NCBI RefSeq assembly: GCF_002443155.1
Contig: NZ_CP023667.1
Span: forward strand, 1,674,001-1,738,000
Source: Alcaligenes faecalis
GTDB lineage: Bacteria > Pseudomonadota > Gammaproteobacteria > Burkholderiales > Burkholderiaceae_B
Reading direction: 5' to 3'
Length of the DNA: 64,000 bases
The position numbers were made by a program, and so were the translations under genes. The notes beneath the pieces were generated by a model. It saw nothing but the letters and a program-made list of their open reading frames with translations. It made no database searches and had not been told where the DNA came from. This document shows, piece by piece, positions 17,213-25,765 of this stretch (the first letter of the stretch is position 1; each line of letters starts with the position of its first letter).

Positions 17213-18501
17213 CCAAAGACTCCGTGTAGATACCAGGCGTGTTCCTGGCTCAAGTCCCGGTAAACCCAGTACAAGCGTCCTTGCGGACACAGGCCAATAA
17301 AGTAGTCCCGCTGTTGATGCCCGGCACCGCTCCACCAGCCTGTCTGTATCCGTTCCGGGCCTTGAACCAGGCGCAAGCGCTGATTATCCAGAAGCGGGGA
17401 TTGCTGATCGTGGTGTAAAGGCTGAGCCGGGTCCAGCATCCAGCAGGGACGTTGCAAGGCCGGGCAGCTGGCATTGCTAGGAGCGCTAGGCTGGCTGCTG
17501 GACAGGGGCAGCCATTGATTCGTTTGTTCCGGTAAATAGCTGGCCTGGGCGGCAGGCGTCAATATCTGTTCAGCCCCTAGTCTGGCCTGCAAGCGCTCCA
17601 GAAGCTGTTGATCTTGCTCTTGCCAATGACGCGCATCGGGAAACAGGCTGCTGGCATGGGTTTGGCGCGGGTGCAGCTGTTGGGCTTGCAGCACCATGCT
17701 TTGTACGGCGGCATGTAATTGCAGCTGCTGGAACTGTTCTTGCCATACAGGCAGAAAGTCCTGGCTGCGCCAGCAGGACCGGGCCATCTGCAACTCCAGG
17801 CGGGTGGCGATGGGATAGTCCTTGTACCGTTCCGTGTGAAGCACCAGTTCCAGGCGTCCACAAGCCAGTTGATATTGATTCAACCAGGCCTCCAGCAGGA
17901 TCAACAGGCGGTTCAAGGCCCGCAAGACGGTGGGTTTGTTATTGGACGGGGTATCCATTTCCAGCCTGCGCGTAAATTGCGGGGCGGCATGCACCCATTC
18001 CAGCGTCCAGCTTTGTGTGCCGTAGGCCTGGTCCAATTGCAATAAAAGACCGCGCAATCCACGCTGGGATAAACCATCACGGGGCAGTTGATGTAACTGG
18101 CCCAGGGTATGGCAGCCCAGACTATGCAGCCACTGCAACTGGTCGGCGGGTGGGGACAGCAAGTGGACAGGAAGCGGGTTCAAGCAGGCTTGCAAACGAC
18201 GGACGCAACGGCGCTGCTTGCGTTTGGATAAAGCCAGCAAGCAGGCGGCGCGTGCTGTTGGGGCCAGGGCCAGACAGGGCTGGGGAACAAGAGTCTGCAA
18301 ATCAGCCTGAACCTGGTGATACAGACGGCGCAAACCACCAAACAGCCGAATGCTGGCACTGATATTCAGTACCCATAAATCCGCTTGAACCTGGGCCAGT
18401 TGGGGACTGTAGCGCAGCAAAACCGCTTGAACATCGTCCTGCTGCTTGGGGCTGGCCTCAGGCGTAAGCAGGCTCTGGGGCAGTCGCAGGCACAGGTACA
18501 T
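17209..18501 (-). CDS. imuB: ImuB, inactive Y-family polymerase homologue
   Basis: A 430-residue adaptor of the SOS mutasome. It keeps a Y-family polymerase fold but lacks the catalytic acidic residues: the usual first Asp region reads MYLCLRLPQ and the second active-site position reads LWVLNISASIRLFGG (about 42-56). The C-terminal part (YFIGLCPQGRLYWVYRDL, WYLHGVFG) is typical of ImuB. A possible beta-clamp contact, THASSLF, lies near 281-287. ImuB recruits DnaE2 and ImuA to the sliding clamp. Its start lies 44 bp inside imuA and its stop overlaps dnaE2, so all three genes are tightly coupled. Confidence 0.88.
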   Translation of the reverse strand: MYLCLRLPQSLLTPEASPKQQDDVQAVLLRYSPQLAQVQADLWVLNISASIRLFGGLRRLYHQVQADLQTLVPQPCLALAPTARAACLLALSKRKQRRCVRRLQACLNPLPVHLLSPPADQLQWLHSLGCHTLGQLHQLPRDGLSQRGLRGLLLQLDQAYGTQSWTLEWVHAAPQFTRRLEMDTPSNNKPTVLRALNRLLILLEAWLNQYQLACGRLELVLHTERYKDYPIATRLELQMARSCWRSQDFLPVWQEQFQQLQLHAAVQSMVLQAQQLHPRQTHASSLFPDARHWQEQDQQLLERLQARLGAEQILTPAAQASYLPEQTNQWLPLSSSQPSAPSNASCPALQRPCWMLDPAQPLHHDQQSPLLDNQRLRLVQGPERIQTGWWSGAGHQQRDYFIGLCPQGRLYWVYRDLSQEHAWYLHGVFG

Positions 18502-19195
18502 GGGACGGAATGGCCGCTGGCGGCATCAAGGTGTGATGGGGCGCTAAAGCAATGCTGTTCTTGCAAGGTGGCCCACGTCGTTTACGGATATGAACATCCA
18601 GCCAAGGCTGTCCTTGCTGGTCTTGCCGAGTCTGAAGTTCCAGGCGTAGCAGGGCCGGGCTATTGGCCTGGCTGTGCGCCGGACGCAAACAAAAAAACAG
18701 GCTGTCGCTCTGGCTGGCTAATAGTTGCAACTGACGCAAGGCCGCTAAAGGGACATGAGCAGGCAACCAGCTCAGCACGGCAGCGCAATGGCCGTGGCGC
18801 AGGGCCTGGGCACTGGCCCACAAGGTGTCGTTCAGGTGTTGGCTGCGTATCCAGATCATCCGGGAGAGCAAGGCGTTTTCTGAAGAAGAACTTTGCCCAG
18901 TCGTCGCAGGGGTGCCGTGCCACAGCTGTTGCATGGGTTGATAGGGCGGGGCAACCAAAACCCGCAAGCGCTCTGCTTGCAGAGCGTTCAGGGCTGGCAG
19001 CAATAAAGATAGGGCACTGCTGTCTTGAGGTGCATGCAGTTCGATCAGGTTGCCTACAGGCCAGCCGCCTCCCGGCAATTCGGCATCCAGGGCGTCAAAC
19101 CCGCTGGGCAGGCACGCGCCGGCGGCATGCGCATAATGCTTGCCCGTCCAAAGGGAGGGATGAAGGTCTAAAAGGGAACGAAGTGCGCTTGCCAT
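18458..19195 (-). CDS. imuA: ImuA, RecA-like SOS mutasome component
   Basis: A 245-residue RecA/SulA-like protein, first gene of the damage-inducible mutagenesis cassette. LPSGFDALDAELPGGGWPVG (about 29-48) is the characteristic entry to the RecA-like core; the usual Walker A lysine is absent, as in many ImuA. The C-terminus is proline- and alanine-rich and overlaps the imuB start by 44 bp. ImuA binds RecA and ImuB and supports mutasome function. Transcription should start within the 19196-19230 region containing the LexA box only 18 bp upstream of the ATG at 19195. Confidence 0.87.
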   Translation of the reverse strand: MASALRSLLDLHPSLWTGKHYAHAAGACLPSGFDALDAELPGGGWPVGNLIELHAPQDSSALSLLLPALNALQAERLRVLVAPPYQPMQQLWHGTPATTGQSSSSENALLSRMIWIRSQHLNDTLWASAQALRHGHCAAVLSWLPAHVPLAALRQLQLLASQSDSLFFCLRPAHSQANSPALLRLELQTRQDQQGQPWLDVHIRKRRGPPCKNSIALAPHHTLMPPAAIPSHVPVPATAPEPAYA

Positions 19196-19212
19196 AGGTG
19201 TGCTCCTGGTTG

Positions 19213-19228
19213 CTGTATAAATATACAG
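19213..19228 (-). promoter_or_regulatory. LexA box (SOS operator) of imuA-imuB-dnaE2
   Basis: CTGTATAAATATACAG has perfect CTGT-N8-ACAG half sites and only one difference from the fully symmetric CTGTATATATATACAG. It lies 18-33 bp upstream of imuA and 82 bp upstream of the divergent DTW gene. An overlapping small repeat (ACAGT-AAA-ACTGT) follows on its right. Confidence 0.92.
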
Positions 19229-19309
19229 TAAAACTGTTTGCCAGCAAACCAGGCATCTGTTTCAAAGCAGAACTTTTATATACTGTGGCCTTCTGTTTGG
19301 CGCTCTCGC

Positions 19310-19924
19310 ATGAATTCTTCCGCTTCCTCCCGTCCAGGCCGTTGCGCTCAATGCCAGCGGCCTTTGGCTCGTTGCTTGTGTCCTTTGATTCCTTCAATAG
19401 ACGCGGCGTGTCCTGTGCTGATCTTGCAGCATCATTCCGAAGCCCGGCATGCGTTGAATACCGCACGTCTGGCGTATTTGGGATTGAGAGGGACGGAGCT
19501 ATGGGTGGGAGAGCAGTTTGATGAACTGGAGGCCCGCTTGGCACGGGTGCATCGCCCTGTCTTGCTGTTTCCGGGGCCGCAGGCCAAGGTGGCAGGTTCA
19601 ACAGGTCTGGAAGAGAAACCGGATTTGATCGTGGTGCCGGATGGCACCTGGCGCAAGGCACGCCTGATCCTGCACAGCAATCCGGTCTTGCACACCCTGC
19701 CGTATTGGGTGCTGCCTGAAGGAGAGGCGTCGCGCTACCGACTGCGTAAAGCGCCCGACCCTCAGGCCGTATCTACCTTGGAAGCAATTGTCCGGCTGAT
19801 GCAGATTATGGAGCCGGAGCGGGATTTCAGCCCTTTGCTACGGCCTTTCGAGCATTTGATCGAAGAGCAGATCCAGGCCATGGGCCTGGAAACCTATGAA
19901 CGTAACTATCCTACTTCCAGGTGA
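19310..19924 (+). CDS. DTW-domain tRNA-uridine aminocarboxypropyltransferase-like protein
   Basis: A 204-residue member of the TDD/DTW superfamily. The N-terminal CAQCQRPLARCLC is a Zn-binding cluster; the name-giving motif appears as VPDGTWRKARLILHSNPVL (D-T-W in DGTW). E. coli TapT (YfiP) of this family makes acp3U at tRNA position 47 from S-adenosylmethionine. Start set at 19310 (MNSSASSRPGRC); the ribosome site is poor. The gene is divergent from imuA and its promoter region overlaps the LexA box, so weak SOS influence is possible. Its last 14 bases overlap the convergent gene at 19911-20330. Confidence 0.87.
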   Translation: MNSSASSRPGRCAQCQRPLARCLCPLIPSIDAACPVLILQHHSEARHALNTARLAYLGLRGTELWVGEQFDELEARLARVHRPVLLFPGPQAKVAGSTGLEEKPDLIVVPDGTWRKARLILHSNPVLHTLPYWVLPEGEASRYRLRKAPDPQAVSTLEAIVRLMQIMEPERDFSPLLRPFEHLIEEQIQAMGLETYERNYPTSR

Positions 19925-20330
19925 AGTTCAGCTCGCGGGGCTGACCTTCAACAATACTGGCCTGGCGTTCCTGGGTTTGGCCCTGGTAAGTCGCAAACAC
20001 CTTGTAATTGCCGGGTGCAAGACGAATCAGGCAGTAGGGACCATCGATCAGGCTGTTCAGCACAGTTTGGTCGCCACTATTACGGATAACCAGTTGCACA
20101 TCGGAGATATAGCCGACGCGCTCGCCCTGGTTGGCTGAAAAGTTGACGGACAAGGGAAAGGTGTTGCGCACCATGCGAAACAGTTGGGCTTCATCACTGC
20201 CTATCCCGCCGCTAATGTATTCGGTTGAACCGTAGTACTGACTGGGCGGCAACTCCTGAGAGTGCACGACGGGACTGCTCAATAAGGCCAGCGACATGGC
20301 AATGCCGATCAAAGAAAGATGAGGTCTCAT
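19911..20330 (-). CDS. Small periplasmic protein with signal peptide
   Basis: 139 residues with a signal peptide (MRPHLSLIGIAMSLALLSSP, cleavage near VHSQE). The mature part ends in a beta-sandwich-like segment (YCLIRLAPGNYKVFATYQGQ) that resembles the carboxypeptidase-regulatory-like or transthyretin-like fold common in small proteobacterial periplasmic proteins. Its start overlaps the stop of the NRDE gene (ATGA), so it is co-translated with it. Its end runs 14 bp into the convergent DTW gene. Function unknown. Confidence 0.65.
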   Translation of the reverse strand: MRPHLSLIGIAMSLALLSSPVVHSQELPPSQYYGSTEYISGGIGSDEAQLFRMVRNTFPLSVNFSANQGERVGYISDVQLVIRNSGDQTVLNSLIDGPYCLIRLAPGNYKVFATYQGQTQERQASIVEGQPRELNFTWK

Positions 20331-21220
20331 GAGGTTTCCTTGCTTGAAGTAGGGTGGCTAAGCAGGCCATCAGTGGCCCTGTTGCTGTTATGAGAGGGGG
20401 GGAGCGGGCTGTCAGGATGAAAGCTGGGCCACAAAAGAGGCCAGTCATGCTGACGAACGGGTTCCGCCTGGGGATTGAAGCTGCGTTCACGCAGCATTCC
20501 GTGCCCATGCTGATTAATGGTAATAACGGTGGTGCAGCGGGTGCCGTAATCGGGGCTGACAATAAATGGGCTGCTTAACAAGCGTTCGTGCTCAAGGCTC
20601 AGTCCGGTCTGAGGCAAGTCGGCATCGGCAGCAACTTCCTGATTGCGCAATCCCTGGAACAAGCCTTCTACCGCTTGTGGCGAGCCGTCAAACCGTTGTG
20701 CCTGCAAGGTTTCTTTCAGGAACAGGCTTTTGGGCCAAGGCGTGTTAAGCCAGGCATTGCTCAGAATATGTACGCCCGGTTCCAGTTTTTGCGGGCGGCC
20801 GCTGGGGTGGCGATTGCTGTAATAGCCCAGACGCACAGGCTGTTGCGTGTCAGGCCACTCCAGAACAAAGAGATTGAAGCCTGCGTAGTCGGCCCCTTCT
20901 TTGGCCAACTGTTCAAGATACTCGGCGGGACTGCGCTCATCGACCAGGAACTGAGGAATCAACTCGCCGCGTGAGCGTTGCTTGCTGTTTTTGCTACTGG
21001 GAGCTTCGCGGTAATTGGTCAGCAGGGCCAGCCGTCCACGGCGTTGTGTCAGGCCCAACCACGTGCCTCCGGCTTGCAGGTCCCGACCCGCCAGAATCTG
21101 GGGTTCGTCCTGCCAGGGCTGGGCCGGCTGGCTGGGGCGAGCATGATATTCGTCGCGATTGGCGGCAATAATCAGCGGCCAATCTGCATTAACTCCGACG
21201 GCGATATAAGCGATGCACAT
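20327..21220 (-). CDS. NRDE-domain (TANGO2-like) protein
   Basis: A 297-residue protein of the Ntn-hydrolase-like NRDE/TANGO2 family. It begins MCIAYIAVG with Cys-2, which could be the N-terminal nucleophile after Met removal, followed by the name motif LIIAANRDEYHARP (about 16-29), then GRDLQAGGTWLGLT and LLTNYRE. Eukaryotic TANGO2 has been tied to heme or lipid handling; the bacterial function is open. The gene is coupled to the downstream periplasmic protein and lies 141 bp downstream of the M14-type amidohydrolase. Confidence 0.85.
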   Translation of the reverse strand: MCIAYIAVGVNADWPLIIAANRDEYHARPSQPAQPWQDEPQILAGRDLQAGGTWLGLTQRRGRLALLTNYREAPSSKNSKQRSRGELIPQFLVDERSPAEYLEQLAKEGADYAGFNLFVLEWPDTQQPVRLGYYSNRHPSGRPQKLEPGVHILSNAWLNTPWPKSLFLKETLQAQRFDGSPQAVEGLFQGLRNQEVAADADLPQTGLSLEHERLLSSPFIVSPDYGTRCTTVITINQHGHGMLRERSFNPQAEPVRQHDWPLLWPSFHPDSPLPPSHNSNRATDGLLSHPTSSKETS

Positions 21221-21313
21221 GTGCCGATTGTAGGATGGCTATGCAGGCTTTGGTAGCCAAAGTACCGCCAAGTTTTGCTTTTTTTCTCGGTATTGAGAAT
21301 GCCGCTTTGGGCT

Positions 21314-21336
21314 TGGCGTTCAGGGTTTGAACGCCA
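21314..21336. other. Inverted repeat downstream of the M14-type gene
   Basis: Stem TGGCGTTCA / TGAACGCCA with a 5-base loop. It lacks a T-run on either side, so it may be a transcript-stabilising hairpin or a weak terminator between the desuccinylase-like gene and the NRDE gene. Confidence 0.45.
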
Positions 21337-21361
21337 GCGTGAAACGGTCTTTGAACGGGCC

Positions 21362-22309
21362 TCAGGGCGCGGCGTAGTTTTGTGCCAGACGAACGATGGT
21401 GACACCAGGGCGTAGCTGGCGCAGTGAAGGCATCACCAAGGTGCAATTATCGTAAGGCGTCAGTAAGGGCTGGCCATCGGCTTGCCCAATCGATGTGCCT
21501 GCCTTGGTCAAGGTTTCCAGACCTTGCCAGTTCTGGCTGAAACTGACTTGCATGGAAGGGGCAACAATCGCATGGGTGACTTGCAAAATGCGCTGCTGAT
21601 CAGGCGAGGCTCGTCGCCAGTCCGCGGGCAAATCTTCTTTGTCGATAATGTCGGCTGCGAGCAGAAAGCGGGCAATCAGGTCCAGTGCAATAGCTGGCGT
21701 ATCCGGATCGCCATGAAAGCCGCACTCCAGCAACAGGGAGCGGGTCTCATGGGCATTCGGGTCAGAAAAGCGACCGTAATCGCGCATGCGTACGCCATCC
21801 TTGTGGCCCGTATCCACAATGACATGCTCGGGGGCGGCCAAGGCTTGCGCCAGTTCGATATTGCGCGCCAAGGTGCCGGTCAATAGCAAGGGGGCGCTGG
21901 GTTCATGCATGGAGTGCAGATCCAGCAACCAGTCGGCTTGTTCCAGCCAAGGCAAGATGGCCCGCGCGCGTCGTTGTTCTTGTGTCTGTGTTTGCGACAG
22001 CTTTTGATCGCTCCAGACACGGTTCATGTCTTCGTCCACATAGCGGCTGGCGTCGTGCTGCGCAGGGTCAAAGCGATCAAAGGCGTCCAGATTGCAAAAG
22101 GCCAGAATCAGTTTGCCGCGACGGGGCTGCAAGCCGCTGGCGAGTACCGCTTTCAAGGCCCAGGCGCCGCACAGCTCGTTGCCATGGATCAGGGCGCTGA
22201 TCATGACGGTACGGCCTGCTTTACCCGAATCCAGACACCACAGGCCAGGAACACCGGTATTGCCCCGACGTTCTTCGTGAATGTCAGGGAAAGAAAGAGA
22301 AAATTGCAT
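21362..22309 (-). CDS. Succinylglutamate desuccinylase/aspartoacylase-family protein
   Basis: A 315-residue zinc carboxypeptidase-like (M14) amidohydrolase. Metal ligands are visible as ALIHGNEL (His and Glu, about 41-48) and LLDLHSMHEP (His, about 130-139); a catalytic Glu is probably in LLLECGFHGD. Such enzymes cleave N-acyl amino acids, for example N-succinylglutamate or N-acetylaspartate. It lies 45 bp downstream of a Bug-family binding protein and shares its strand, suggesting that the binding protein captures an acylated amino acid or dicarboxylate that this enzyme hydrolyses. No ast genes surround it, so the classic arginine succinyltransferase pathway is unlikely. Confidence 0.82.
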   Translation of the reverse strand: MQFSLSFPDIHEERRGNTGVPGLWCLDSGKAGRTVMISALIHGNELCGAWALKAVLASGLQPRRGKLILAFCNLDAFDRFDPAQHDASRYVDEDMNRVWSDQKLSQTQTQEQRRARAILPWLEQADWLLDLHSMHEPSAPLLLTGTLARNIELAQALAAPEHVIVDTGHKDGVRMRDYGRFSDPNAHETRSLLLECGFHGDPDTPAIALDLIARFLLAADIIDKEDLPADWRRASPDQQRILQVTHAIVAPSMQVSFSQNWQGLETLTKAGTSIGQADGQPLLTPYDNCTLVMPSLRQLRPGVTIVRLAQNYAAP

Positions 22310-22354
22310 GGTGAAGACTCCAGCGCCCCGGCAGTCAGTCGGGGCGCATGTGTT

Positions 22355-23344
22355 TTATTCGGCTTGCAGCTTGGCCAGCTCGACCAGACGGGCGTATTTG
22401 TCGACCTCTTTGGCCTGGAACTCTGCCGCGTTCATGCCAGGGGCGTAAAGCGTGGCCCCATTGGATTGCATCTTCTCTTGCAGGGTGGCGGACTGCAGGC
22501 TGCTGTCCAGAGCCTGGCGCAAGGTGTTGGTGACGGACTCAGGCAAATCCTTGGGGCCATACAAACCAAACCAGACGTTGATATCGACCTTCTCAAAGCT
22601 GGGGGTATCGGCCAGCGGCGGGATTTCCGGAGCGGCAGGAGAAGCCTTGGTTTCGGTAATACCCAAAGGCACAATCGCACCGGCGCGCGCTTGTGACAGT
22701 CCGGAGGACAGGACAAGATAGGCCGTATCCAGTTGTCCGCTCATCAAGTCCGAGACTAAAGGCGGCACGCCGCGGTAGGGCACGTGCATGGCGGTGGTGC
22801 CGGTAGAGGCATTTACCATTTCACCGGCCAGGTGCAGCGTTGTGCCGACGCCCGAGGAACCAAAGCTGAAGGCTTCCGGTTCGGCAGCACGCAGCTTTTG
22901 AGCATAGTCTGCAGCAGAGCGAATGCCGGATTCTTTGGAGGCGGCCAGTAGCAAGGGTTGGGACGCAATCATGCCAACGGGCGTGAAGTCTTTTTGCCCG
23001 TCGTAGCGCACGGCTTTGTTGATCATGCCGGCGATGATCATTTCGTTGGTGGAGCCCAGCAGCAGGGTATAGCCGTCGGCGGCGGCACGCTGTACACGTT
23101 GGGCACCAATGGTGCCGCCGGCACCGCCTGCATTTTCAACCACGACGCTCTGGCCTAAACGGCTGCTCAGCTCTTCAGCCAGCAAACGCGCTGTCAGGTC
23201 CACACTGCCGCCGGCAGGGTAGCCCACGACCAGAGTCAGGGGGCGCGAGGGATACGTGTCGGCGTGGCTGACCGAGGCTTGCAACAGGCTACAGGCGCCC
23301 AGAATACCAAGAACCAAGCTGCGCTTGGAGAAGGAAAAAGACAT
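22355..23344 (-). CDS. Bug-family (TctC-type) periplasmic substrate-binding protein
   Basis: A 329-residue extracytoplasmic receptor with signal peptide (SFSKRSLVLGILGACSLLQA, cleavage after SHA). Family features: YPSRPLTLVVGYPAGGSVDL, VVENAGGAGGTIGA, the FGSSGVGTTLHLAGE loop and VPYRGVPPLVSDLMSGQLD. Bug proteins are very numerous in Alcaligenaceae and bind small carboxylates or amides; few have a dedicated transporter next to them, and none is present here. Start set at 23344 (ATG); the frame is open upstream but the signal peptide begins here. A LysR regulator gene lies upstream on the same strand, and the gap between contains two palindromes. Confidence 0.9.
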   Translation of the reverse strand: MSFSFSKRSLVLGILGACSLLQASVSHADTYPSRPLTLVVGYPAGGSVDLTARLLAEELSSRLGQSVVVENAGGAGGTIGAQRVQRAAADGYTLLLGSTNEMIIAGMINKAVRYDGQKDFTPVGMIASQPLLLAASKESGIRSAADYAQKLRAAEPEAFSFGSSGVGTTLHLAGEMVNASTGTTAMHVPYRGVPPLVSDLMSGQLDTAYLVLSSGLSQARAGAIVPLGITETKASPAAPEIPPLADTPSFEKVDINVWFGLYGPKDLPESVTNTLRQALDSSLQSATLQEKMQSNGATLYAPGMNAAEFQAKEVDKYARLVELAKLQAE

Positions 23345-23436
23345 GATGTGCTCCCCGTTCGATGGATAGGTCTCCGACCAGCGGCCAGGGTTGGCGCTGC
23401 GGGCCTGTATATCCTTAGTTATGAAAGGGTATTGTG

Positions 23437-23450
23437 TCCGTTGCAACGGA
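23437..23450. promoter_or_regulatory. Perfect 14-bp palindrome in the LysR-Bug gap
   Basis: TCCGTTGCAACGGA is exactly self-complementary and lies 93 bp upstream of the Bug-protein start and 52 bp after the LysR stop. Candidate operator of the neighbouring LysR regulator. Confidence 0.5.
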
Positions 23451-23455
23451 TCTGA

Positions 23456-23474
23456 ATGTGCCGTTACAGCACAT
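23456..23474. promoter_or_regulatory. Second inverted repeat in the LysR-Bug gap
   Basis: ATGTGC-N7-GCACAT, six bases right of the 14-bp palindrome. The 19-bp spacing and T-N11-A type symmetry are compatible with a LysR-type recognition site. Confidence 0.4.
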
Positions 23475-23501
23475 GACCGTGCTTTTTCGGTTGGGATGAA
23501 G

Positions 23502-24416
23502 TTAACGACCCTGCTGGGTGAACGCCCAGACAGATTCAGCCAGATCAGAGAGTGGAGCCCGGGAGCGGTACAAGCGCACCTCAAAGGCAATTTCATCGCC
23601 TTTGCCGCCCAGTTGCACCAAGGTGCCACGGCGACATTCATTGGCAATCATGGACAGGGGTAACCAGGCGACGCCCATGCCTTTCAGTACCGAACCCATT
23701 GCGGTATCCAGCGAGTCGCAACGTACCGTGCTGACCAGTGGGTAAGGAAAGTGGTGCAGCTTGTCGCCCAGAATACGGGCCATGGCCAAACCACCTGAAT
23801 AAGAGATCAAAGGAATGCTGCGCCCACTATCGGCATTGAGCTCATATAAAGGCGTACCGTTCTTGCGGCGCTGACAGGTGGGCACCAGCTTGTCAGTGGC
23901 GATGGTCATGTAGGTCACTTGCTCGGCCAGGAGTTCAATCGACAAGGCTGGGTGTTCATAGCAGCATAAAAAGTCTGTCTTTCCCTGGGCGAGCAACTTG
24001 GCCATATCGGCCATCATGCCCGTGCTGATATCGATAGGGACGTGGGCCGACAAGGGGGCATGACTGCCTTTTTGCAGACGGCTGACCCAGTCCGTGACTA
24101 GAGTGCGCGCCAGACTGCGGCCGGTGGCAATGCGCAAGCTGCCTTGTCCGGCCTGGTCCGAGGCCTGCAATTGTCGACGTACGCGGTTCAATTGCTCCAG
24201 CACTTGATTGGCCGTGTTGTAGAACACCTGTCCTTCCGGCGTCAGCGTGATGGGCAAGCTGCTGCGATCCACCAGAGGCGTTCCTACCCATGCTTCCAGT
24301 GCCCGAATGCGGCGCCCAAATGCCGGATGCGTGACATGGCGCTGTTCTGCCGCCCGGACAAAACTGCCCGCACGAGCCAGGGTCACAAAGTCTTCAAGCA
24401 ATTTGAGCTGGGACAC
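23502..24416 (-). CDS. LysR-family transcriptional regulator
   Basis: 304 residues. N-terminal winged helix-turn-helix (about 1-60): LLEDFVTLARAGSFVRAAEQ, then THPAFGRRIRALEAWVG. The rest is the substrate-binding effector domain. The start codon is GTG at 24416 with GGAG ten bases upstream. Unusually for LysR regulators it is not divergent from its likely target but precedes the Bug-protein and M14-hydrolase genes on the same strand, with two palindromes in the 157-bp gap. It probably controls that uptake and hydrolysis unit in response to its substrate. Confidence 0.9.
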   Translation of the reverse strand: MSQLKLLEDFVTLARAGSFVRAAEQRHVTHPAFGRRIRALEAWVGTPLVDRSSLPITLTPEGQVFYNTANQVLEQLNRVRRQLQASDQAGQGSLRIATGRSLARTLVTDWVSRLQKGSHAPLSAHVPIDISTGMMADMAKLLAQGKTDFLCCYEHPALSIELLAEQVTYMTIATDKLVPTCQRRKNGTPLYELNADSGRSIPLISYSGGLAMARILGDKLHHFPYPLVSTVRCDSLDTAMGSVLKGMGVAWLPLSMIANECRRGTLVQLGGKGDEIAFEVRLYRSRAPLSDLAESVWAFTQQGR

Positions 24417-24496
24417 GAAAGGGGCGCTCCTTACAAGAGGGAAGGCAGGTCAACACCCCAGGCAAGGGGTAAAGAGGGAACAATAACAAAGCCCGA

Positions 24497-24541
24497 TAAA
24501 AACGCCCCAAAACTGGCTGAATAGCCAGGATTTGGGGCGTT
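24497..24541 (-). terminator. Terminator after the PBP7-like gene
   Basis: Long hairpin: AACGCCCCAAA (24501-24511) pairs with TTTGGGGCGTT (24531-24541), with an inner stem CTGGCT / AGCCAG. On the minus strand TTTTAT follows, fitting the leftward gene at 25593-24589. Confidence 0.85.
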
Positions 24542-24588
24542 AGGGACTGCTGAATTTGAGGTGGTGGTATTCAGGCGCGACAGACGTC

Positions 24589-25593
24589 TTAAAGCATGGC
24601 CAGACCGTTGGATTTCTCAACCAGATCGCGAATGCGTACGGCGTCACCAATACGCGAGTAGCGGCCTGAAGAGTTCAGCAGCACAATCGCCACTTCACGA
24701 TCTTCGATCTTGGTCAGCATGACCAGGCATTCGCCTGCCTCGTTGATGAAGCCGGTTTTGGAAACCTGAATATCCCAGTTGGCGTTCTTCACCAAACGAT
24801 TGGTGTTGTTGAACACCAGCTGACGACCCCGTACAGGCTGTACCGAATACTGATCGTTCGTGGTGTATTGCTGGATACGGGCATGCTGACTGGTGGCAGT
24901 CAACAGCTTGACCAGATCACGCGGGCTGGCCACGTTGTCACTGGACAAGCCGGTGGGTTCCACAAAACGCGTATTGCGCATGCCCAAGGCGCGAGCCTTG
25001 TCATTCATGGCGCGCACAAACGCAGGCAGGCCACCGGGGTAGCTGCGGCCCAGTGCATGGGCAGCCCGGTTTTCCGAGGACATCAATGCCAGGTGCATCA
25101 TGTCGGCACGGCTCAGCTTGGAGCCAACGCTAAGACGCGAGCTGGAGTGTTTGACGCGATCCACATCTTCGTCGATGATCTCCAGCATTTCATCCATGGG
25201 CAGGCCGGATTCGGCCACGACCAGGGCGGTCATCAGCTTGGAGATGGAGGCAATGGGGCGCACAGCGTCGCTGTTTTTCTGGTACAGCACGGTGGACGAT
25301 TCCAGATCCTGCACAAAGGCAATTTCCGAACGCAGGGCTGCATGCTGGATCAGGGCATCGTGTTTGAGGGCATTAAGAGCGCGGCGGCTGTCGTTTTCGC
25401 TGTAACTGATGGGCTGCAGGTTTTTTTCAAAAACCAGATGCGGCACGTTGTAGCTGATGGCGGCTGTGGCTTCATCCAGTGTGGATGGCTCGGCCAGCGC
25501 CAGTGTCTGCGCAAAGGACGAAATCGAAAAAGGCGCTAGAAATAAAACACATAGCGCGCGTCGAATGAATTTGTTTGTTCTGGTCTGAGGCAT
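24589..25593 (-). CDS. pbpG: D-alanyl-D-alanine endopeptidase (PBP7-like)
   Basis: A 334-residue periplasmic serine peptidase of the S11 family that trims peptidoglycan cross-links. It has a signal peptide (ALCVLFLAPFSISSFAQ) and the three active-site motifs in order: SISK (SxxK, about 118-121, within IASISKLMTALVV), SSEN (SxN, about 178) and KTGF (KTG, about 281). An acidic and basic linker precedes the catalytic domain. No C-terminal amphipathic anchor typical of PBP5/6 is present, which favours PbpG over DacA. The gene is monocistronic, with its own strong terminator. Confidence 0.9.
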   Translation of the reverse strand: MPQTRTNKFIRRALCVLFLAPFSISSFAQTLALAEPSTLDEATAAISYNVPHLVFEKNLQPISYSENDSRRALNALKHDALIQHAALRSEIAFVQDLESSTVLYQKNSDAVRPIASISKLMTALVVAESGLPMDEMLEIIDEDVDRVKHSSSRLSVGSKLSRADMMHLALMSSENRAAHALGRSYPGGLPAFVRAMNDKARALGMRNTRFVEPTGLSSDNVASPRDLVKLLTATSQHARIQQYTTNDQYSVQPVRGRQLVFNNTNRLVKNANWDIQVSKTGFINEAGECLVMLTKIEDREVAIVLLNSSGRYSRIGDAVRIRDLVEKSNGLAML

Positions 25594-25765
25594 TTTTCAG
25601 TTCCCGGTAGGCGAGAAACAGAAGGGCGGATAGAATTTATGCGCTTATGCTACCAGAAAAAATCCTCTTTATATTAGTATCTTACGGCTCAAAGTTAAAA
25701 AAAATTTAAGATATTTGTACCGTATCATCATGAAACTTATTTTTATCTGTATAAAAACACAGCTT

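Noticed and set aside
17213..17335. 41-codon N-terminal extension of DnaE2
   Set aside because: Lies wholly inside imuB, has no DnaE2 similarity, and the ATGA overlap at 17209-17212 explains the true start.
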